DNA of 64,000 nucleotides from Thioalkalivibrio sp. ALJT (lineage in GTDB: Bacteria > Pseudomonadota > Gammaproteobacteria > Ectothiorhodospirales > Ectothiorhodospiraceae). Made by a program: the position numbers and the translations under genes. Below the pieces are notes generated by a model. That model made no database searches and was not told where the DNA came from. It worked only from the letters and a program-made list of their open reading frames with translations. The DNA lies in assembly GCF_000381825.1 (NCBI RefSeq), contig NZ_KB907129.1:48396-112395 (forward strand). The letters are read 5' to 3'. Below, piece after piece: positions 46,147 to 63,794 of this stretch (the first letter of the stretch is position 1; every line of letters starts with the position of its first letter).

Positions 46147-46709
46147 CAGGAATCCCCCTCTTCGACTTCCGGCCGAGTCTGCGTGGCATCCAGTCGGAAA
46201 TCACGCACCTGGAGACGGCCCTCCTCGCGGGTCTCGATGATCTGCAGGTTGGAACTGCCCAGCCACGGCGAGGCGTCGATCTGTCGCATCAACGCGGAGA
46301 TCCGGGTATTCGACTCGGAACGGCCCACCAGACGGACACTCTCGCCCTCCTGCCGGATCTCGCTGAGGTAGGTCCCGTCCGGCAGGGTCTCGACCAGCTG
46401 ATCAAACAGATGTACGGCCTCGGGCCGACGCGCCTGCAGAGTCTGGATGACCTCCATGCGCGCAATCAGGGCCTCGCGCTGTTCGTCGAGATCGCGGATA
46501 CGCGCGATCTGACGATCCAGCTCGCGGATCTCGCGTTCGAGCATCTGGTTGCGCGATTGTTGATGATCGATCAGCGCGCCGATGAAGCTGTAGCCGGCAA
46601 AGGACAGCAGGACACCGACTACCGCAGCCCCCCCGGCGGCGGTGAAAAACTGCTTGCGGCGCTGTTCGCGTGCCTTTTCACGCCAGGGAAGCAGATTGAT
46701 ATTGATCAT
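46146..46709 (-). CDS. pilN: Type IV pilus assembly protein PilN
   Basis: 187 residues. The N-terminus MININLLPWREKAREQRRKQ holds the conserved INLLPWR motif that docks in PilM. It is followed by one membrane segment and a coiled-coil/periplasmic domain. It overlaps pilM by four bases. Confidence 0.96.
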   Translation of the reverse strand: MININLLPWREKAREQRRKQFFTAAGGAAVVGVLLSFAGYSFIGALIDHQQSRNQMLEREIRELDRQIARIRDLDEQREALIARMEVIQTLQARRPEAVHLFDQLVETLPDGTYLSEIRQEGESVRLVGRSESNTRISALMRQIDASPWLGSSNLQIIETREEGRLQVRDFRLDATQTRPEVEEGDS

Positions 46710-47773
46710 GACGCATACCCCCGCAGGGCCAGACCACAGGCCGTCATCAGCGCCGGGGCGTCATTGGCAAAGCGTTCCTGATTGACCCGTTTGGCCAGCG
46801 CCATGCCGCGAAACGGGTTGGCAATGGACACGGGCGTGCCCGCTGCCTGCTCGAGCAGTTCGTCGACACCAGGAATCGCCGCGCAACCGCCACCCAGCAG
46901 GATATGGTCGATGGTGTCATGCGGGCGCGTCACGTAGAAGTACTGCAGCAGGCGCTGGATCTGATCGACCATGGTCTGCTTGAACGGCTCGAGGGTAGTG
47001 CTGGCGTAGTCAGCCGGCAGATCGCCACTCATCTTGGCGGCACCGGCCTCCTGATAGCTCATGCTGTAGCGGCGCATGATCTCCTCGGTGAGCATGCGCC
47101 CACCGAAGTTCTGCTCGCGGGTGTAGATCACCCCCTCGCTCTGGCTGACCACGTAGACCGCGGTTACCGAGGCGCCGACATCGACCACTGCCACCACCGG
47201 CTTGCTCTCGCGGTCCGCGACCTGCTCCATCAGGCGCGCCGCCGTATGCTCGATGGCGTAGGCCTCGACATCCACCAGCTCCGGGGTCAGCTTTGCGGCC
47301 TCGGCAATCGCCACCCGGGAATCGACGTTTTCGCGGCGCGAGGCAACCACCAGGACGTCGACCATTTGCGGGTTCTTCTCGTTCTTGCCCAGGACCTGAA
47401 AGTCCAGATTGACCTCTTCCAGCGTGTAGGGGATGTACTGATCCGCCTCCACGAAGACCTGGCCCTCGAGTTCCGCATCGCCCAGCGCAGCGGACATCTG
47501 GATGGTCTTGGTGATCACCGCGGACGAGGGAACGGCCATCGCACAGTGTTTCAGTCGGGTGCCGGAACGCTTGACCGCCCGGGCGAGGGCATTGCCTACG
47601 GCCTCGGTGTCCTGACAGACCTTGTCAACCATGACCCCGTCGGGCAAGGGCTCGACCGCAAAGGCTTCGACCCGGTATCCCTTGCCCTGCCGCGCCAGCT
47701 CCAGCACCTTGACGGCGGCCGAACTGATATCAACACCCAGGACGCCATATTTGGATTTTCCGAGACTTAGCAC
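46706..47773 (-). CDS. pilM: Type IV pilus assembly actin-like ATPase PilM
   Basis: 355 residues, an actin-like fold: LGVDISSAAVKVLEL near the start, VAVVDVGASVTAVYVVSQSE in the middle and ILLGGGCAAIPGVDELLEQ near the end. It is a cytoplasmic scaffold for PilN. First gene of pilMNOPQ, divergent from the PBP1A gene. A candidate promoter and an inverted repeat lie in the 144-base gap. Confidence 0.96.
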   Translation of the reverse strand: MLSLGKSKYGVLGVDISSAAVKVLELARQGKGYRVEAFAVEPLPDGVMVDKVCQDTEAVGNALARAVKRSGTRLKHCAMAVPSSAVITKTIQMSAALGDAELEGQVFVEADQYIPYTLEEVNLDFQVLGKNEKNPQMVDVLVVASRRENVDSRVAIAEAAKLTPELVDVEAYAIEHTAARLMEQVADRESKPVVAVVDVGASVTAVYVVSQSEGVIYTREQNFGGRMLTEEIMRRYSMSYQEAGAAKMSGDLPADYASTTLEPFKQTMVDQIQRLLQYFYVTRPHDTIDHILLGGGCAAIPGVDELLEQAAGTPVSIANPFRGMALAKRVNQERFANDAPALMTACGLALRGYAS

Positions 47774-47797
47774 ACATCCCCCTGTATACCCCAGCGC

Positions 47798-47818
47798 ATG
47801 TAACTGGTAGCGTTACAT
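47798..47818. promoter_or_regulatory. Inverted repeat in the pilM leader
   Basis: ATGTAAC-TGGTAGC-GTTACAT has two perfect 7-base arms with a 7-base spacer. It lies between the candidate pilM promoter and the pilM start, so a dimeric repressor or an RNA hairpin could act here. The binding factor is unknown. Confidence 0.45.
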
Positions 47819-47841
47819 CCTAAGTATGCTAGCTCGTTCAC

Positions 47842-47869
47842 AATATACACCGCGACTTCAAGGTTGCAA
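47842..47869 (-). promoter_or_regulatory. Candidate sigma-70 promoter for pilM
   Basis: On the minus strand TTGCAA is followed by 16 bases and then TATATT, about 70 bases before the pilM ATG. It is the best sigma-70-like match in the divergent gap. Confidence 0.4.
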
Positions 47870-47917
47870 GTTGCATTGAAAGCGACTTCTCATCTTCGCC
47901 ACACTATCTCTACTGCC

Positions 47918-50293
47918 ATGACCCCCCTGCTAAAGATTGTTACCGCGCTGCTGGCCCTGGCCCTCGCAGCCGGGATTGGCCTTTCCATCGCCGTGGCCGG
48001 GCTCTACATCCATTACGCGCCCACCCTGCCCGACGCAGACGCGGTACGCGAGGTGCGCCTGCAAACGCCATTGCAGGTACGCAGCGCGGACGGGCGCCTG
48101 ATGGGCGAATTCGCGGAAGAACGCCGCACCCCCGTGCCGATCGATTCCATCCCCCAGCAGGTGCGGGACGCCTTTATCGCTGCGGAGGACGAACGTTTTT
48201 ATGATCATCCCGGCGTGGATATCGTGGGTCTGGCCCGTGCCGCGCTGAACGTCGTCTCCACCGGTGGCGACCGCACCCAGGGTGGCAGCACCATCACCAT
48301 GCAGCTCGCCCGGAATGTCTTTCTGACCCGCGACCGCACCTACGAGCGCAAGCTGCGCGAGATCTTCCTGGCCATCCGCATGGAACAGGAGATGACCAAG
48401 GACGAGATCCTCGAGCTGTACTTGAACAAGATCTACCTGGGGCAGCGCGCCTACGGCATCGAAGCCGCCTCGCGAGTCTACTTCGGGCGCTCCCTGGATG
48501 AACTGGAGCTGGACGAGATCGCTACGCTGGCGGCCTTGCCCAAGGCCCCATCGACCACCAACCCGGTCACCAACGCCCAGCGCGCCGAGATCCGGCGCAA
48601 CTACGTATTGCGGCGCATGCTCGAGACCGGCGCCATCGACGAAGAGGCATTCGAGGCCGCCCGGGCTCGGCCGGTCCTGTCGGAACGCCACACCGCCGCC
48701 ACCGACATCGACGCCCACTGGGTTGCCGAGATGGCACGCCAGATGGTGGTCAACCTGTGGGGTGACGAGGCCTACCGCCGCGGGCTCCAGGTCTACACCA
48801 CCATCGACTCACGCCAGCAGGAGGCCGCCAACCACGCCCTGCGCCAGGGTCTGCTGGAATACGATGAGCGTCACGGGTTCCGTGGCCCGGAACTGCAGAT
48901 GCCCGCCGCTACCTTCCACGATACCGAGGCCCGTGAACACGCCCTGACCGCGATCGGGGTGCACGGGCGCCTGCTGTTTCCTGCCGTCGTGCTCGAGCAC
49001 GCGGAAGACGGGGCCCTGCGTGTGGACGGCGGCCGTATCGGCGAACAAGTCATCCTGCCGGAGGATATGGAATGGGCAGACTCCCCGCAGTTCGAAACCG
49101 GCGCCGTGATCCGTATCCGACCGCACACCGACGGACGCTGGCGCCTCGCACAAAAGCCCGAGGTGACCGGCGCGGTCATTGCCCAGGCCCCGGAAGACGG
49201 CGCGATCCTCGCGCTGGCCGGCGGCTTTGACTTCTTCGACAATCGTTACGACCACACCACGCAGGCACAGCGCCAGGCAGGCTCCGCGTTCAAGCCGCTG
49301 GTCTACGCCATGGCACTGCGCGAGGGCCAACGGCCGGACGGCACAGTCATCGATGCCCCCATGGTATTTGATGACCCCACACTGGGCGCGGAGTGGCGGC
49401 CGCAGAATTACACCCGCCGATTCCACGGTGAAACGACGCTGCGCGAGGCCCTGGCCAACTCCCGCAACCTGGCCTCCATCCGGCTGCTGGACGCCCTGGG
49501 CACCGGGAACGTCCATGAACAACTCGAGCGCTTCGGGCTGGAGCTCGACACCCAGCCCAACAACCTGTCCATGGTCCTGGGTACCGGCACCCTCACCCCG
49601 CTGCAGCTGAATAACGCCTATGGCGTCTTTGCCAGCGGCGGCCAGTTGAACAGCCCCTGGATCATTGCCCGGATCGAGACAGTGGATGGCGAAATTCTGT
49701 ACGAGGCAGCAGCGGAACGGGCCTGCGGCGCCCCCTGTGAAAACCCGGCCGGCCAGGATCTGCCGCTGGTGGCCAGCGGCGGCCCATTGCAGTACACCGA
49801 TCCGGTACCGGTACTCGAACCCGGTGTTGCCTGGCAGATGAGTGACATGCTGCGCAGCGTCATCACCGCCGGTACCGGCCGGCGCGCGCTCGAACTCGGG
49901 CGTTCCGACCTGGCCGGCAAGACCGGCACCACCAACAGCTACCGCGACGCCTGGTTTGCTGGTTTCAACGCCGAGCTGGTGGCAACCGCCTGGATCGGTT
50001 TTGACGACAACCGCGAACTCGGACGGCGCGAGAGCGGTGGCCGCGCCGCCCTGCCCATCTGGACACACTTCATGGGCAGCGTCCTCGCCGATCGTCCGGA
50101 ACGGCCGGTCGAACGACCGGATGACCTGGTGCGAGTCGCGATCCTGCCCAATGGACACCGCGCCGCGAGCGCTGACGCCCCGGGCGCACGTAACCATTGG
50201 CTGCTGCCGCAGCAGATCCCCGAACGCGGACATGCCATCCCGGAGGACAGCAACAACGGCGACAGCGCTCAGCAACCCGAACTGGTGTTCTGA
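47918..50293 (+). CDS. mrcA: Class A penicillin-binding protein 1A
   Basis: 791 residues from the ATG at 47918 (MTPLLKIVTALLALALAAGI). One membrane anchor is followed by a GT51 glycosyltransferase (AAEDERFYDHPGVD, GGSTITMQLARNVF), an OB-like insert, and the transpeptidase with Ser-x-x-Lys in AGSAFKP near residue 455, SRN, and KTGTT near 668. It polymerises and cross-links peptidoglycan. Divergence from pilM is the conserved gammaproteobacterial layout. Confidence 0.96.
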   Translation: MTPLLKIVTALLALALAAGIGLSIAVAGLYIHYAPTLPDADAVREVRLQTPLQVRSADGRLMGEFAEERRTPVPIDSIPQQVRDAFIAAEDERFYDHPGVDIVGLARAALNVVSTGGDRTQGGSTITMQLARNVFLTRDRTYERKLREIFLAIRMEQEMTKDEILELYLNKIYLGQRAYGIEAASRVYFGRSLDELELDEIATLAALPKAPSTTNPVTNAQRAEIRRNYVLRRMLETGAIDEEAFEAARARPVLSERHTAATDIDAHWVAEMARQMVVNLWGDEAYRRGLQVYTTIDSRQQEAANHALRQGLLEYDERHGFRGPELQMPAATFHDTEAREHALTAIGVHGRLLFPAVVLEHAEDGALRVDGGRIGEQVILPEDMEWADSPQFETGAVIRIRPHTDGRWRLAQKPEVTGAVIAQAPEDGAILALAGGFDFFDNRYDHTTQAQRQAGSAFKPLVYAMALREGQRPDGTVIDAPMVFDDPTLGAEWRPQNYTRRFHGETTLREALANSRNLASIRLLDALGTGNVHEQLERFGLELDTQPNNLSMVLGTGTLTPLQLNNAYGVFASGGQLNSPWIIARIETVDGEILYEAAAERACGAPCENPAGQDLPLVASGGPLQYTDPVPVLEPGVAWQMSDMLRSVITAGTGRRALELGRSDLAGKTGTTNSYRDAWFAGFNAELVATAWIGFDDNRELGRRESGGRAALPIWTHFMGSVLADRPERPVERPDDLVRVAILPNGHRAASADAPGARNHWLLPQQIPERGHAIPEDSNNGDSAQQPELVF

Positions 50294-50925
50294 TGCCCGC
50301 TCCGTCACGCGTACGCCAGGAGCTGGCCCAGGAGGCCGCCCGCATCATGCTGGATGACGGTATCCGCGACTTCGGCCTCGCCAAGCGCAAGGCGGCCGAG
50401 CACCTGGGCGTGGATGCCCGCCACGAGATGCCCGGCAACCTCGAGATCCAGGACGCCGCGATCGAACGCAGCCGCCTGTTCGCCAACGCCGATAGCCGCG
50501 CAGCCTATCGCAGCCGACTACAGGCCGCGCTGGTAGTCATGGAACGTCTGGCACATCTGGAACCACGCCTGGTGGGGCCATTACTGCAGGGGCTGGTGGA
50601 ATCACAACCGCTGATCAACCTCCATGGCTTCGCGGAGACGGTCGAAGAAGTCATCCTGGAACTGGGCGAACACGGCATCCACTGCGAAACCGGGGAACAC
50701 CGCTACCGCAGCCGCCAGGGCCGCGAACAACGCATGCCGTTCCTGGCGTTTCGCGGCCCGGACGATACCGATGTGGAGTTGACGGTGTTCCCGCTGGACG
50801 GGATGCGCCAGGCGCCGCCGTCCCCGGTGGATGGCCGTCCGATGCCGCGCGCGGCCCGCCACGAGGTAGAACGGATGCTGGAGAATGCCGCGCAGAGCAC
50901 CGAGTTGTCCGCCGCGGCGGACTGA
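50293..50925 (+). CDS. Uncharacterised protein following the PBP1A gene
   Basis: 210 residues from the ATG at 50293, overlapping the PBP1A stop by one base (TGATG). I do not recognise the family. The N-terminal half is helical (RQELAQEAARIMLDDGIRDF, then FGLAKRKAAEHLG). The C-terminal half is beta-rich, with INLHGFAETVEEVILELG and PFLAFRGPDDTDVELTVFPL. No signal peptide, so it is probably cytoplasmic. Coupling to a cell-wall synthase gene hints at a shared role, but that is only inference. Confidence 0.72.
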   Translation: MPAPSRVRQELAQEAARIMLDDGIRDFGLAKRKAAEHLGVDARHEMPGNLEIQDAAIERSRLFANADSRAAYRSRLQAALVVMERLAHLEPRLVGPLLQGLVESQPLINLHGFAETVEEVILELGEHGIHCETGEHRYRSRQGREQRMPFLAFRGPDDTDVELTVFPLDGMRQAPPSPVDGRPMPRAARHEVERMLENAAQSTELSAAAD

Positions 50926-51015
50926 GCGCAAACAGGCAGCGGGGAGCCGAGCCCCCGGCAAGCCGTCATCGCAAGCTACGCAGCGCGCGCCCCGGCGACC
51001 GCCGGGCGGCAGCCG

Positions 51016-52071
51016 TTAGCGACGGTAGCTCGTGACCGTGTCCACCATCGCGGCGACGCGCTCGGGGTCGATGCCGGGGTGGATGCCATGGCCGAGATTG
51101 AAGACATGCCCGGTGTCACGGTCGAAACCATCCAGCACCCGGCGCGTCTCCTCGCGGACCACGGCCTCCGGTGCATACAGCACGGAGGGGTCGAGATTGC
51201 CCTGCAGGGCGACCCGGTCCCCCACCCGGCCGCTGGCGTCAGCAAGCTCAATCGTCCAGTCCAGGCCGAGGGCATCGGCCCCGGTATCCGCCATCGATTC
51301 CAGCCAGGCCCCACCCCCCTTGGTGAACAGCGTAACCGGCACACGGCGGCCATCGTTCTCGCGGATCAGGCCATCGACAATCCGCTGCATGTACGCCAGC
51401 GAGAATTCGCGGTAGGCCCGTGGCGTCAGCGAGCCGCCCCAGGTGTCGAACACCATCACCGACTGCGCACCGGCGCGAATCTGGGCATTCAGGTATGCGG
51501 TCACCGCATCGGCGACCTTCTGCAGCAGCGCATGCATCGCCTGCGGCTCGCCATACATCAGTCGCTTGGTCTCGGCGAAGTCGCGCGAGCCCTGGCCTTC
51601 GACCATGTACGTGGCCAGCGTCCACGGGCTGCCGGCAAAACCGATCAGCGGCACTTCGCCATTGAGCTCGCGGCGGATCAGGCGCACGGCGTCCATCACG
51701 TAGCGCAGTTCCTGCTCCGGATCCGGCACCGGCAGATTCTCGATCGCCTCGAGCGAGCGCACGGGGTCGCGGAAACGCGGACCCTCACCCGTCTCGAAAT
51801 ACAGCCCCAACCCCATTGCATCCGGAATCGTCAGGATGTCCGAGAACAGGATCGCCGCATCCATAGGGAAACGGCGCAGCGGCTGCATGGTGACCTCGCA
51901 GGCCAGCTCCGGGTTCTGACACAGGCTCATGAAGCTACCGGCCTGGGCGCGGGTCTCGCGGTATTCCGGCAGGTAACGCCCGGCCTGGCGCATGATCCAG
52001 ATCGGCGGGCGATCCACCGGCTCGCGCAGCTGGGCACGCAGGAGGCGATCATTCTTGAGGGGCTGGGACAT
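51016..52071 (-). CDS. hemE: Uroporphyrinogen decarboxylase
   Basis: 351 residues from the ATG at 52071. The start of the protein has the conserved [19 protein letters not shown], and [13 protein letters not shown] lies in the middle. It makes coproporphyrinogen III in haem synthesis, without a cofactor. It is seven bases after gltD, so probably co-transcribed. The start has no clear ribosome-binding site. Confidence 0.96.
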   Translation of the reverse strand: MSQPLKNDRLLRAQLREPVDRPPIWIMRQAGRYLPEYRETRAQAGSFMSLCQNPELACEVTMQPLRRFPMDAAILFSDILTIPDAMGLGLYFETGEGPRFRDPVRSLEAIENLPVPDPEQELRYVMDAVRLIRRELNGEVPLIGFAGSPWTLATYMVEGQGSRDFAETKRLMYGEPQAMHALLQKVADAVTAYLNAQIRAGAQSVMVFDTWGGSLTPRAYREFSLAYMQRIVDGLIRENDGRRVPVTLFTKGGGAWLESMADTGADALGLDWTIELADASGRVGDRVALQGNLDPSVLYAPEAVVREETRRVLDGFDRDTGHVFNLGHGIHPGIDPERVAAMVDTVTSYRR

Positions 52072-52078
52072 GGGAGGC

Positions 52079-53485
<1,407 letters not shown>

Positions 53486-53605
53486 TCACTCGCTCCGGCG
53501 AACACTCGCAGGCGCGGACGCCACGGGTGCCCCGTTGTTGCGTTCAGGAAACGAACATTTCGCGCAACCGCGCAAAACGGTCAAGAAATCTCCAGGGTAA
53601 CGCGG

Positions 53606-53623
53606 GTGAATGTACGCATTCAC
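53606..53623. repeat. Small stem-loop upstream of gltD
   Basis: GTGAATG-TACG-CATTCAC has a perfect 7-base stem and 4-base loop in the 288-base gap between gltD and yqeY. It could be an operator or leader hairpin for gltD-hemE; no T-run follows. Otherwise I see nothing in that gap. Confidence 0.4.
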
Positions 53624-53770
53624 GCTCGAGCCGATTCTGCATGCTGACCACCCGCGGCAAGGCCGGTGCAGCCGCGTTCCATCAAGAGAGCAGCACCCCG
53701 TCGGCCAGCAAAATCGGCCCAGCGCCTTCGCCCACCAGATGCCGGGGGCAGGTGCTTGCACGTGCCCGCG

Positions 53771-54214
53771 TTATCCGAGTGCAGTACGAACCTTCTGACT
53801 GACAACACCCAGGTCGGCACGCCCGAAGACCCGGGGCTTGAGGATGCCCATGACCTTGCCCATGTCACCGGGCGCGGTGGCCCCGGTCTCGGCAATCGCC
53901 GCGGCGATCATCTGCTCCAGTTCGGCGTCACCCAGCGGTTCGGGCATGTAGGCCTCGATGATGGCGACTTCGGCCGCCTCGCGCTCGGCCAGATCCTCGC
54001 GACCGCCCTTGCGGAACTGGTCAATGGAGTCGCGCCGCTGCTTGAGCATGCGGTTGAGGATCGCGAGAACCGCATCGTCATCGGCGTCGCGGCGCTCATC
54101 CACCTCGAACTGGGAGATCTCGGCCTGAACCATGCGCAGCGCACCCAGCCGGTCTTTCTCCCGGGCGCGCATGGCCTGTTTCACGTCATCCTGCAACCGG
54201 GCCTTGAGTGACAT
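53771..54214 (-). CDS. yqeY: GatB/YqeY-domain protein
   Basis: 147 residues from the ATG at 54214 with GAGGAC upstream. The YqeY motifs are KQAMRAREKDRLGALRMVQA, FRKGGREDLAEREAAEVAII and YMPEPLGDAELEQMIAAAI. It resembles the tRNA-binding tail of GatB; the role is not settled. It follows rpsU by 41 bases, the usual order, but dnaG and rpoD do not come next. Confidence 0.94.
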   Translation of the reverse strand: MSLKARLQDDVKQAMRAREKDRLGALRMVQAEISQFEVDERRDADDDAVLAILNRMLKQRRDSIDQFRKGGREDLAEREAAEVAIIEAYMPEPLGDAELEQMIAAAIAETGATAPGDMGKVMGILKPRVFGRADLGVVSQKVRTALG

Positions 54215-54255
54215 GTTGAAGTCCTCGGGTCCGAGCACGCGGCCCGGACAGGGGT

Positions 54256-54471
54256 TCAGTACAGCCGCACCCGGCGGGTCATATCGCGGGAATTCTTTTT
54301 CAGCTGGCGCTTCACCGCCGCGGCAGCCTTGCGCTTGCGCTCGGTGGTCGGCTTTTCGTAATACTCGCGGCGGCGGACTTCCGCGACCACGCCGGCCTTC
54401 TCGCAGGTGCGCTTGAAACGACGCAGGGCAACCTCGAAGGGCTCATTCTCGCGAACTCGTACGTGCGGCAT
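54256..54471 (-). CDS. rpsU: 30S ribosomal protein S21
   Basis: 71 residues, the normal length. [20 protein letters not shown] starts the protein and the basic end ([18 protein letters not shown]) binds rRNA. GGAG lies close upstream. S21 helps in initiation on the 30S subunit. It is divergent from aroB. Confidence 0.97.
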   Translation of the reverse strand: MPHVRVRENEPFEVALRRFKRTCEKAGVVAEVRRREYYEKPTTERKRKAAAAVKRQLKKNSRDMTRRVRLY

Positions 54472-54653
54472 ACAATCTCCGAATCAGATGCAGATCATCT
54501 CGATCAAAAACAACAAAGTTGGCCGCCCGACATACCAGGCAACCATGCAGAACCCCGCATGATAATCCAACCTGCGCCGAATGCCAAAGTCCGTGAAGCG
54601 ATCCACAGCGTGCGGCTTACGCCACCACCGGGGCGCACGCTATCATTGGTGAC

Positions 54654-55751
54654 ATGGAAAGTCTGAACGTAGAACTGGGTGAACGCAGCTACCCGATCCA
54701 CATCGGCCCGGGGTTGCTGGACGCGGCACAACACCTGCGTGCCGCGCTGGAAGGCCGGCGCGTCGCGGTCATCACCAACACCACCGTCGCGCCCCTGTAT
54801 GGCGAGTCGCTGCGCCGCAGCCTGGCCGCGTGCGGAATCAGCGGTGACCCGCTGTGGATCGAACTGCCCGACGGGGAACAGCACAAGACGCTGGCCACGG
54901 TCGAGACCATCCTGACCCGGCTGCTCGAGGCCCGCCTGGACCGGGGCAGCCGCATCGTCGCACTCGGTGGCGGCGTGGTCGGAGATATCGCCGGGTTCGC
55001 GGCCGCAATCTATCAGCGCGGGATCGACTTCGTTCAAGTCCCCACCACCCTGCTGGCTCAGGTCGACTCCTCGGTAGGCGGCAAGACCGGGGTCAATCAC
55101 CCGCTGGGCAAAAACATGATCGGCGCCTTCCATCAACCGCGCACGGTGCTGATCGACACCGGCACCCTGAAGACCCTGCCCGAGCGCGAGCTGCAGGCCG
55201 GGCTGGCCGAGGTCATCAAGTACGGGCTGATCCGTGACGCCGACTTCTTCGCCTGGCTGGAGGAGCACATCGACGCCCTCGGCGCGCTGGACCCGGAGGC
55301 ACTGGCCCACGCCATTCGCCGCTCCTGCGCCTGCAAGGCCGAGATCGTCGCCGCCGACGAGCGCGAGGGCGGCATCCGCGCCCTGCTGAACCTGGGCCAT
55401 ACCTTCGGCCACGCGATCGAGGCCGGCATGGGCTATGGCGCCTGGCTGCACGGCGAGGCCGTCGGCACCGGCATGGCCATGGCCGCACGCATGTCCGAAC
55501 GCCTGGGGTGGCTGGACCCGGCGGAACGCGAACGCGCGGAGGCCCTGATCGCACGCGCCGGGCTGGCCCTGGCACCCCCGGATGCCGTCACGCCCGAGCG
55601 CTTCCGCGAACTGATGGCGATCGACAAGAAAGTCGCCGCCGGCCGCCTGCGCCTGGTGCTGCTGCGCGGCATCGGCAACGCGGTACTGACCGACCAGTTC
55701 GAGGACACGGCACTGGAACACACGCTGCGCGAGCATGCCCGTGTCGCCTGA
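54654..55751 (+). CDS. aroB: 3-dehydroquinate synthase
   Basis: 365 residues. NAD-binding and zinc-site motifs: [50 protein letters not shown] and [14 protein letters not shown]. It converts DAHP to dehydroquinate, second step of the shikimate pathway. It overlaps the dgt-like gene by 17 bases. Confidence 0.97.
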   Translation: MESLNVELGERSYPIHIGPGLLDAAQHLRAALEGRRVAVITNTTVAPLYGESLRRSLAACGISGDPLWIELPDGEQHKTLATVETILTRLLEARLDRGSRIVALGGGVVGDIAGFAAAIYQRGIDFVQVPTTLLAQVDSSVGGKTGVNHPLGKNMIGAFHQPRTVLIDTGTLKTLPERELQAGLAEVIKYGLIRDADFFAWLEEHIDALGALDPEALAHAIRRSCACKAEIVAADEREGGIRALLNLGHTFGHAIEAGMGYGAWLHGEAVGTGMAMAARMSERLGWLDPAERERAEALIARAGLALAPPDAVTPERFRELMAIDKKVAAGRLRLVLLRGIGNAVLTDQFEDTALEHTLREHARVA

Positions 55752-56925
55752 GGCCCTGGCCACACCCAGTGTCGCCGCCCCGGGGCTGGCCGCATATGCC
55801 TCTGACCCCGCGCGCTCGCGCGGACGCGGTCACCACGAACCTGCACCGCAGCATCGCAGCGACTTCCAGCGCGACCGCGACCGGATCGTGCATTCCAGCG
55901 CCTTTCGCCGCCTCGAATACAAGACCCAGGTCTTCATCAGCCACGAGGGCGATCTTTTCCGCAATCGCCTGACCCATTCACTGGAGGTCGCGCAGATCGG
56001 CCGCTCGATCGCCCGCGCCCTGCACCTGAACGAGGATCTGGTCGAGGCCATCGCCCTGGCCCACGATCTCGGTCACACACCGTTCGGGCATGCTGGCCAG
56101 AACGCCCTGAACGCCTGCATGCGCGCACACGGCGGCTTCGAGCACAACCTGCAGTCGCTGCGCATCGTCGACCTGCTCGAGCGCCACTACGCCGACTTCG
56201 ACGGCCTCAACCTGACCTTCGAAACACGCGAAGGCATCCTCAAGCACTGCTCCCCGGACAACGCGCGCCAGCTCGGCGAGATCGGCGTCCGCTTCCTGCA
56301 GAAGGAGCAACCGAGCCTGGAGGCCCAGCTCGCCAACGTCGCCGACGAAATCGCCTACAACAACCATGATGTCGACGACGGCCTGCGCTCGGGACTCCTG
56401 TCCATGGACGGGCTCTCCGAAGTCACTCTGTTCCGCGACTGCCACGACGCGGTGCAGGCCCGGTATCCCGGACTGGAACCCCGCAGGGTCCAGCACGAGA
56501 CCTTGCGGCGCATGATCGATGCCCTCGTGGGCGACCTGATCGAGACCAGCCGTGCGGCCATCGATCGCTATCGCCCGCAGGACCCGGATGCCGTGCGCCA
56601 GGCCGAATCCGCGCTGATCCGGTTCAGCCCGGAAATGGCCGAGCAGGCCCGCGAGCTCAAGGCATTCCTGCGCGAGAACCTCTACCATCACCACCAGGTA
56701 CATGGCGTGATGCACAAGGCCCGCCAGATCATTCAGGATCTGTTCGCTGCCTTCGAATCGGACCCGCGCCTGATGCCCGAACACTATCAGCGCCATGCGA
56801 ACGCCATGAGCACGCAGGACCCGCACGGCCCGCAACGCGCCATCGCGGACTACATCGCCGGCATGACCGATCGCCATGCCATCCGCGAACACCACCGCCT
56901 GTTCGACCTCGGCACGCTGACCTGA
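55735..56925 (+). CDS. dgt: dGTPase-like HD-domain triphosphohydrolase
   Basis: 396 residues, the shorter dGTPase-like class (E. coli Dgt is 505). The HD metal site is in [13 protein letters not shown] and [16 protein letters not shown]; later [17 protein letters not shown] supplies another Asp. It hydrolyses dNTPs to nucleosides and triphosphate. The start in aroB means coupled translation; the DamX-like gene follows after ten bases. Confidence 0.9.
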   Translation: MPVSPEALATPSVAAPGLAAYASDPARSRGRGHHEPAPQHRSDFQRDRDRIVHSSAFRRLEYKTQVFISHEGDLFRNRLTHSLEVAQIGRSIARALHLNEDLVEAIALAHDLGHTPFGHAGQNALNACMRAHGGFEHNLQSLRIVDLLERHYADFDGLNLTFETREGILKHCSPDNARQLGEIGVRFLQKEQPSLEAQLANVADEIAYNNHDVDDGLRSGLLSMDGLSEVTLFRDCHDAVQARYPGLEPRRVQHETLRRMIDALVGDLIETSRAAIDRYRPQDPDAVRQAESALIRFSPEMAEQARELKAFLRENLYHHHQVHGVMHKARQIIQDLFAAFESDPRLMPEHYQRHANAMSTQDPHGPQRAIADYIAGMTDRHAIREHHRLFDLGTLT

Positions 56926-56935
56926 GAACCCGGCG

Positions 56936-58864
<1,929 letters not shown>

Positions 58865-59185
58865 TCCGCCGCCCCGGGCGCCTTACCGGCAACAGAGCCT
58901 CCGAAGACAGGACGACGGGCGGACCGTCACCAACGCTTCTCCCGCCCTTCCGATCCACCTGTTCCATCCCGGGACAGCCTGGCCAGGCCTTTGCAGCACA
59001 CCGGCACTCACCGCCCGAACTTAACCTGCGCGGGCCGCATGCCTATTTGACCGCCCCCGGTTTGCCGGGAGAATGACGATTCAGTATATTCCTGCGCCTT
59101 TTTTCGTGTTCCTGTTTCCAGGGGCGCCCCTGGCCAACGTACCGCGCCCGCGCATCCGCCCGCGCGCTGCGACCGGAGTTCACCG
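58865..59185. other. 321-base region upstream of gltB
   Basis: No gene or tandem structure is visible. The end nearest gltB carries a sigma-70-like promoter candidate (59062-59090), so gltB seems to have its own promoter. Confidence 0.6.
59062..59090 (+). promoter_or_regulatory. Candidate sigma-70 promoter for gltB
   Basis: TTGCCG, 17 bases, then TATATT, about 95 bases before the gltB ATG. Confidence 0.4.
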
Positions 59186-63649
<4,464 letters not shown>

Positions 63650-63672
63650 CCCGACCATGCCGACCCACCCAA

Positions 63673-63697
63673 AGGCCCCTCAACAGGGGCCTTTTTT
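63673..63697 (+). terminator. Intrinsic terminator after gltB
   Basis: AGGCCCCT-CAAC-AGGGGCCT is a perfect 8-bp stem followed by a T-run. It is 24 bases after the gltB stop, so gltB is not co-transcribed with anything further on. Confidence 0.92.
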
Positions 63698-63794
63698 GTG
63701 CGCCTGCCTGCTGGCTTGCATTCCCCTGCCGGGTTGTGGATAAATACTGGCGTAACCCGGGCGACGGCGTCGCTCAACTACCAAGGACAAACTC

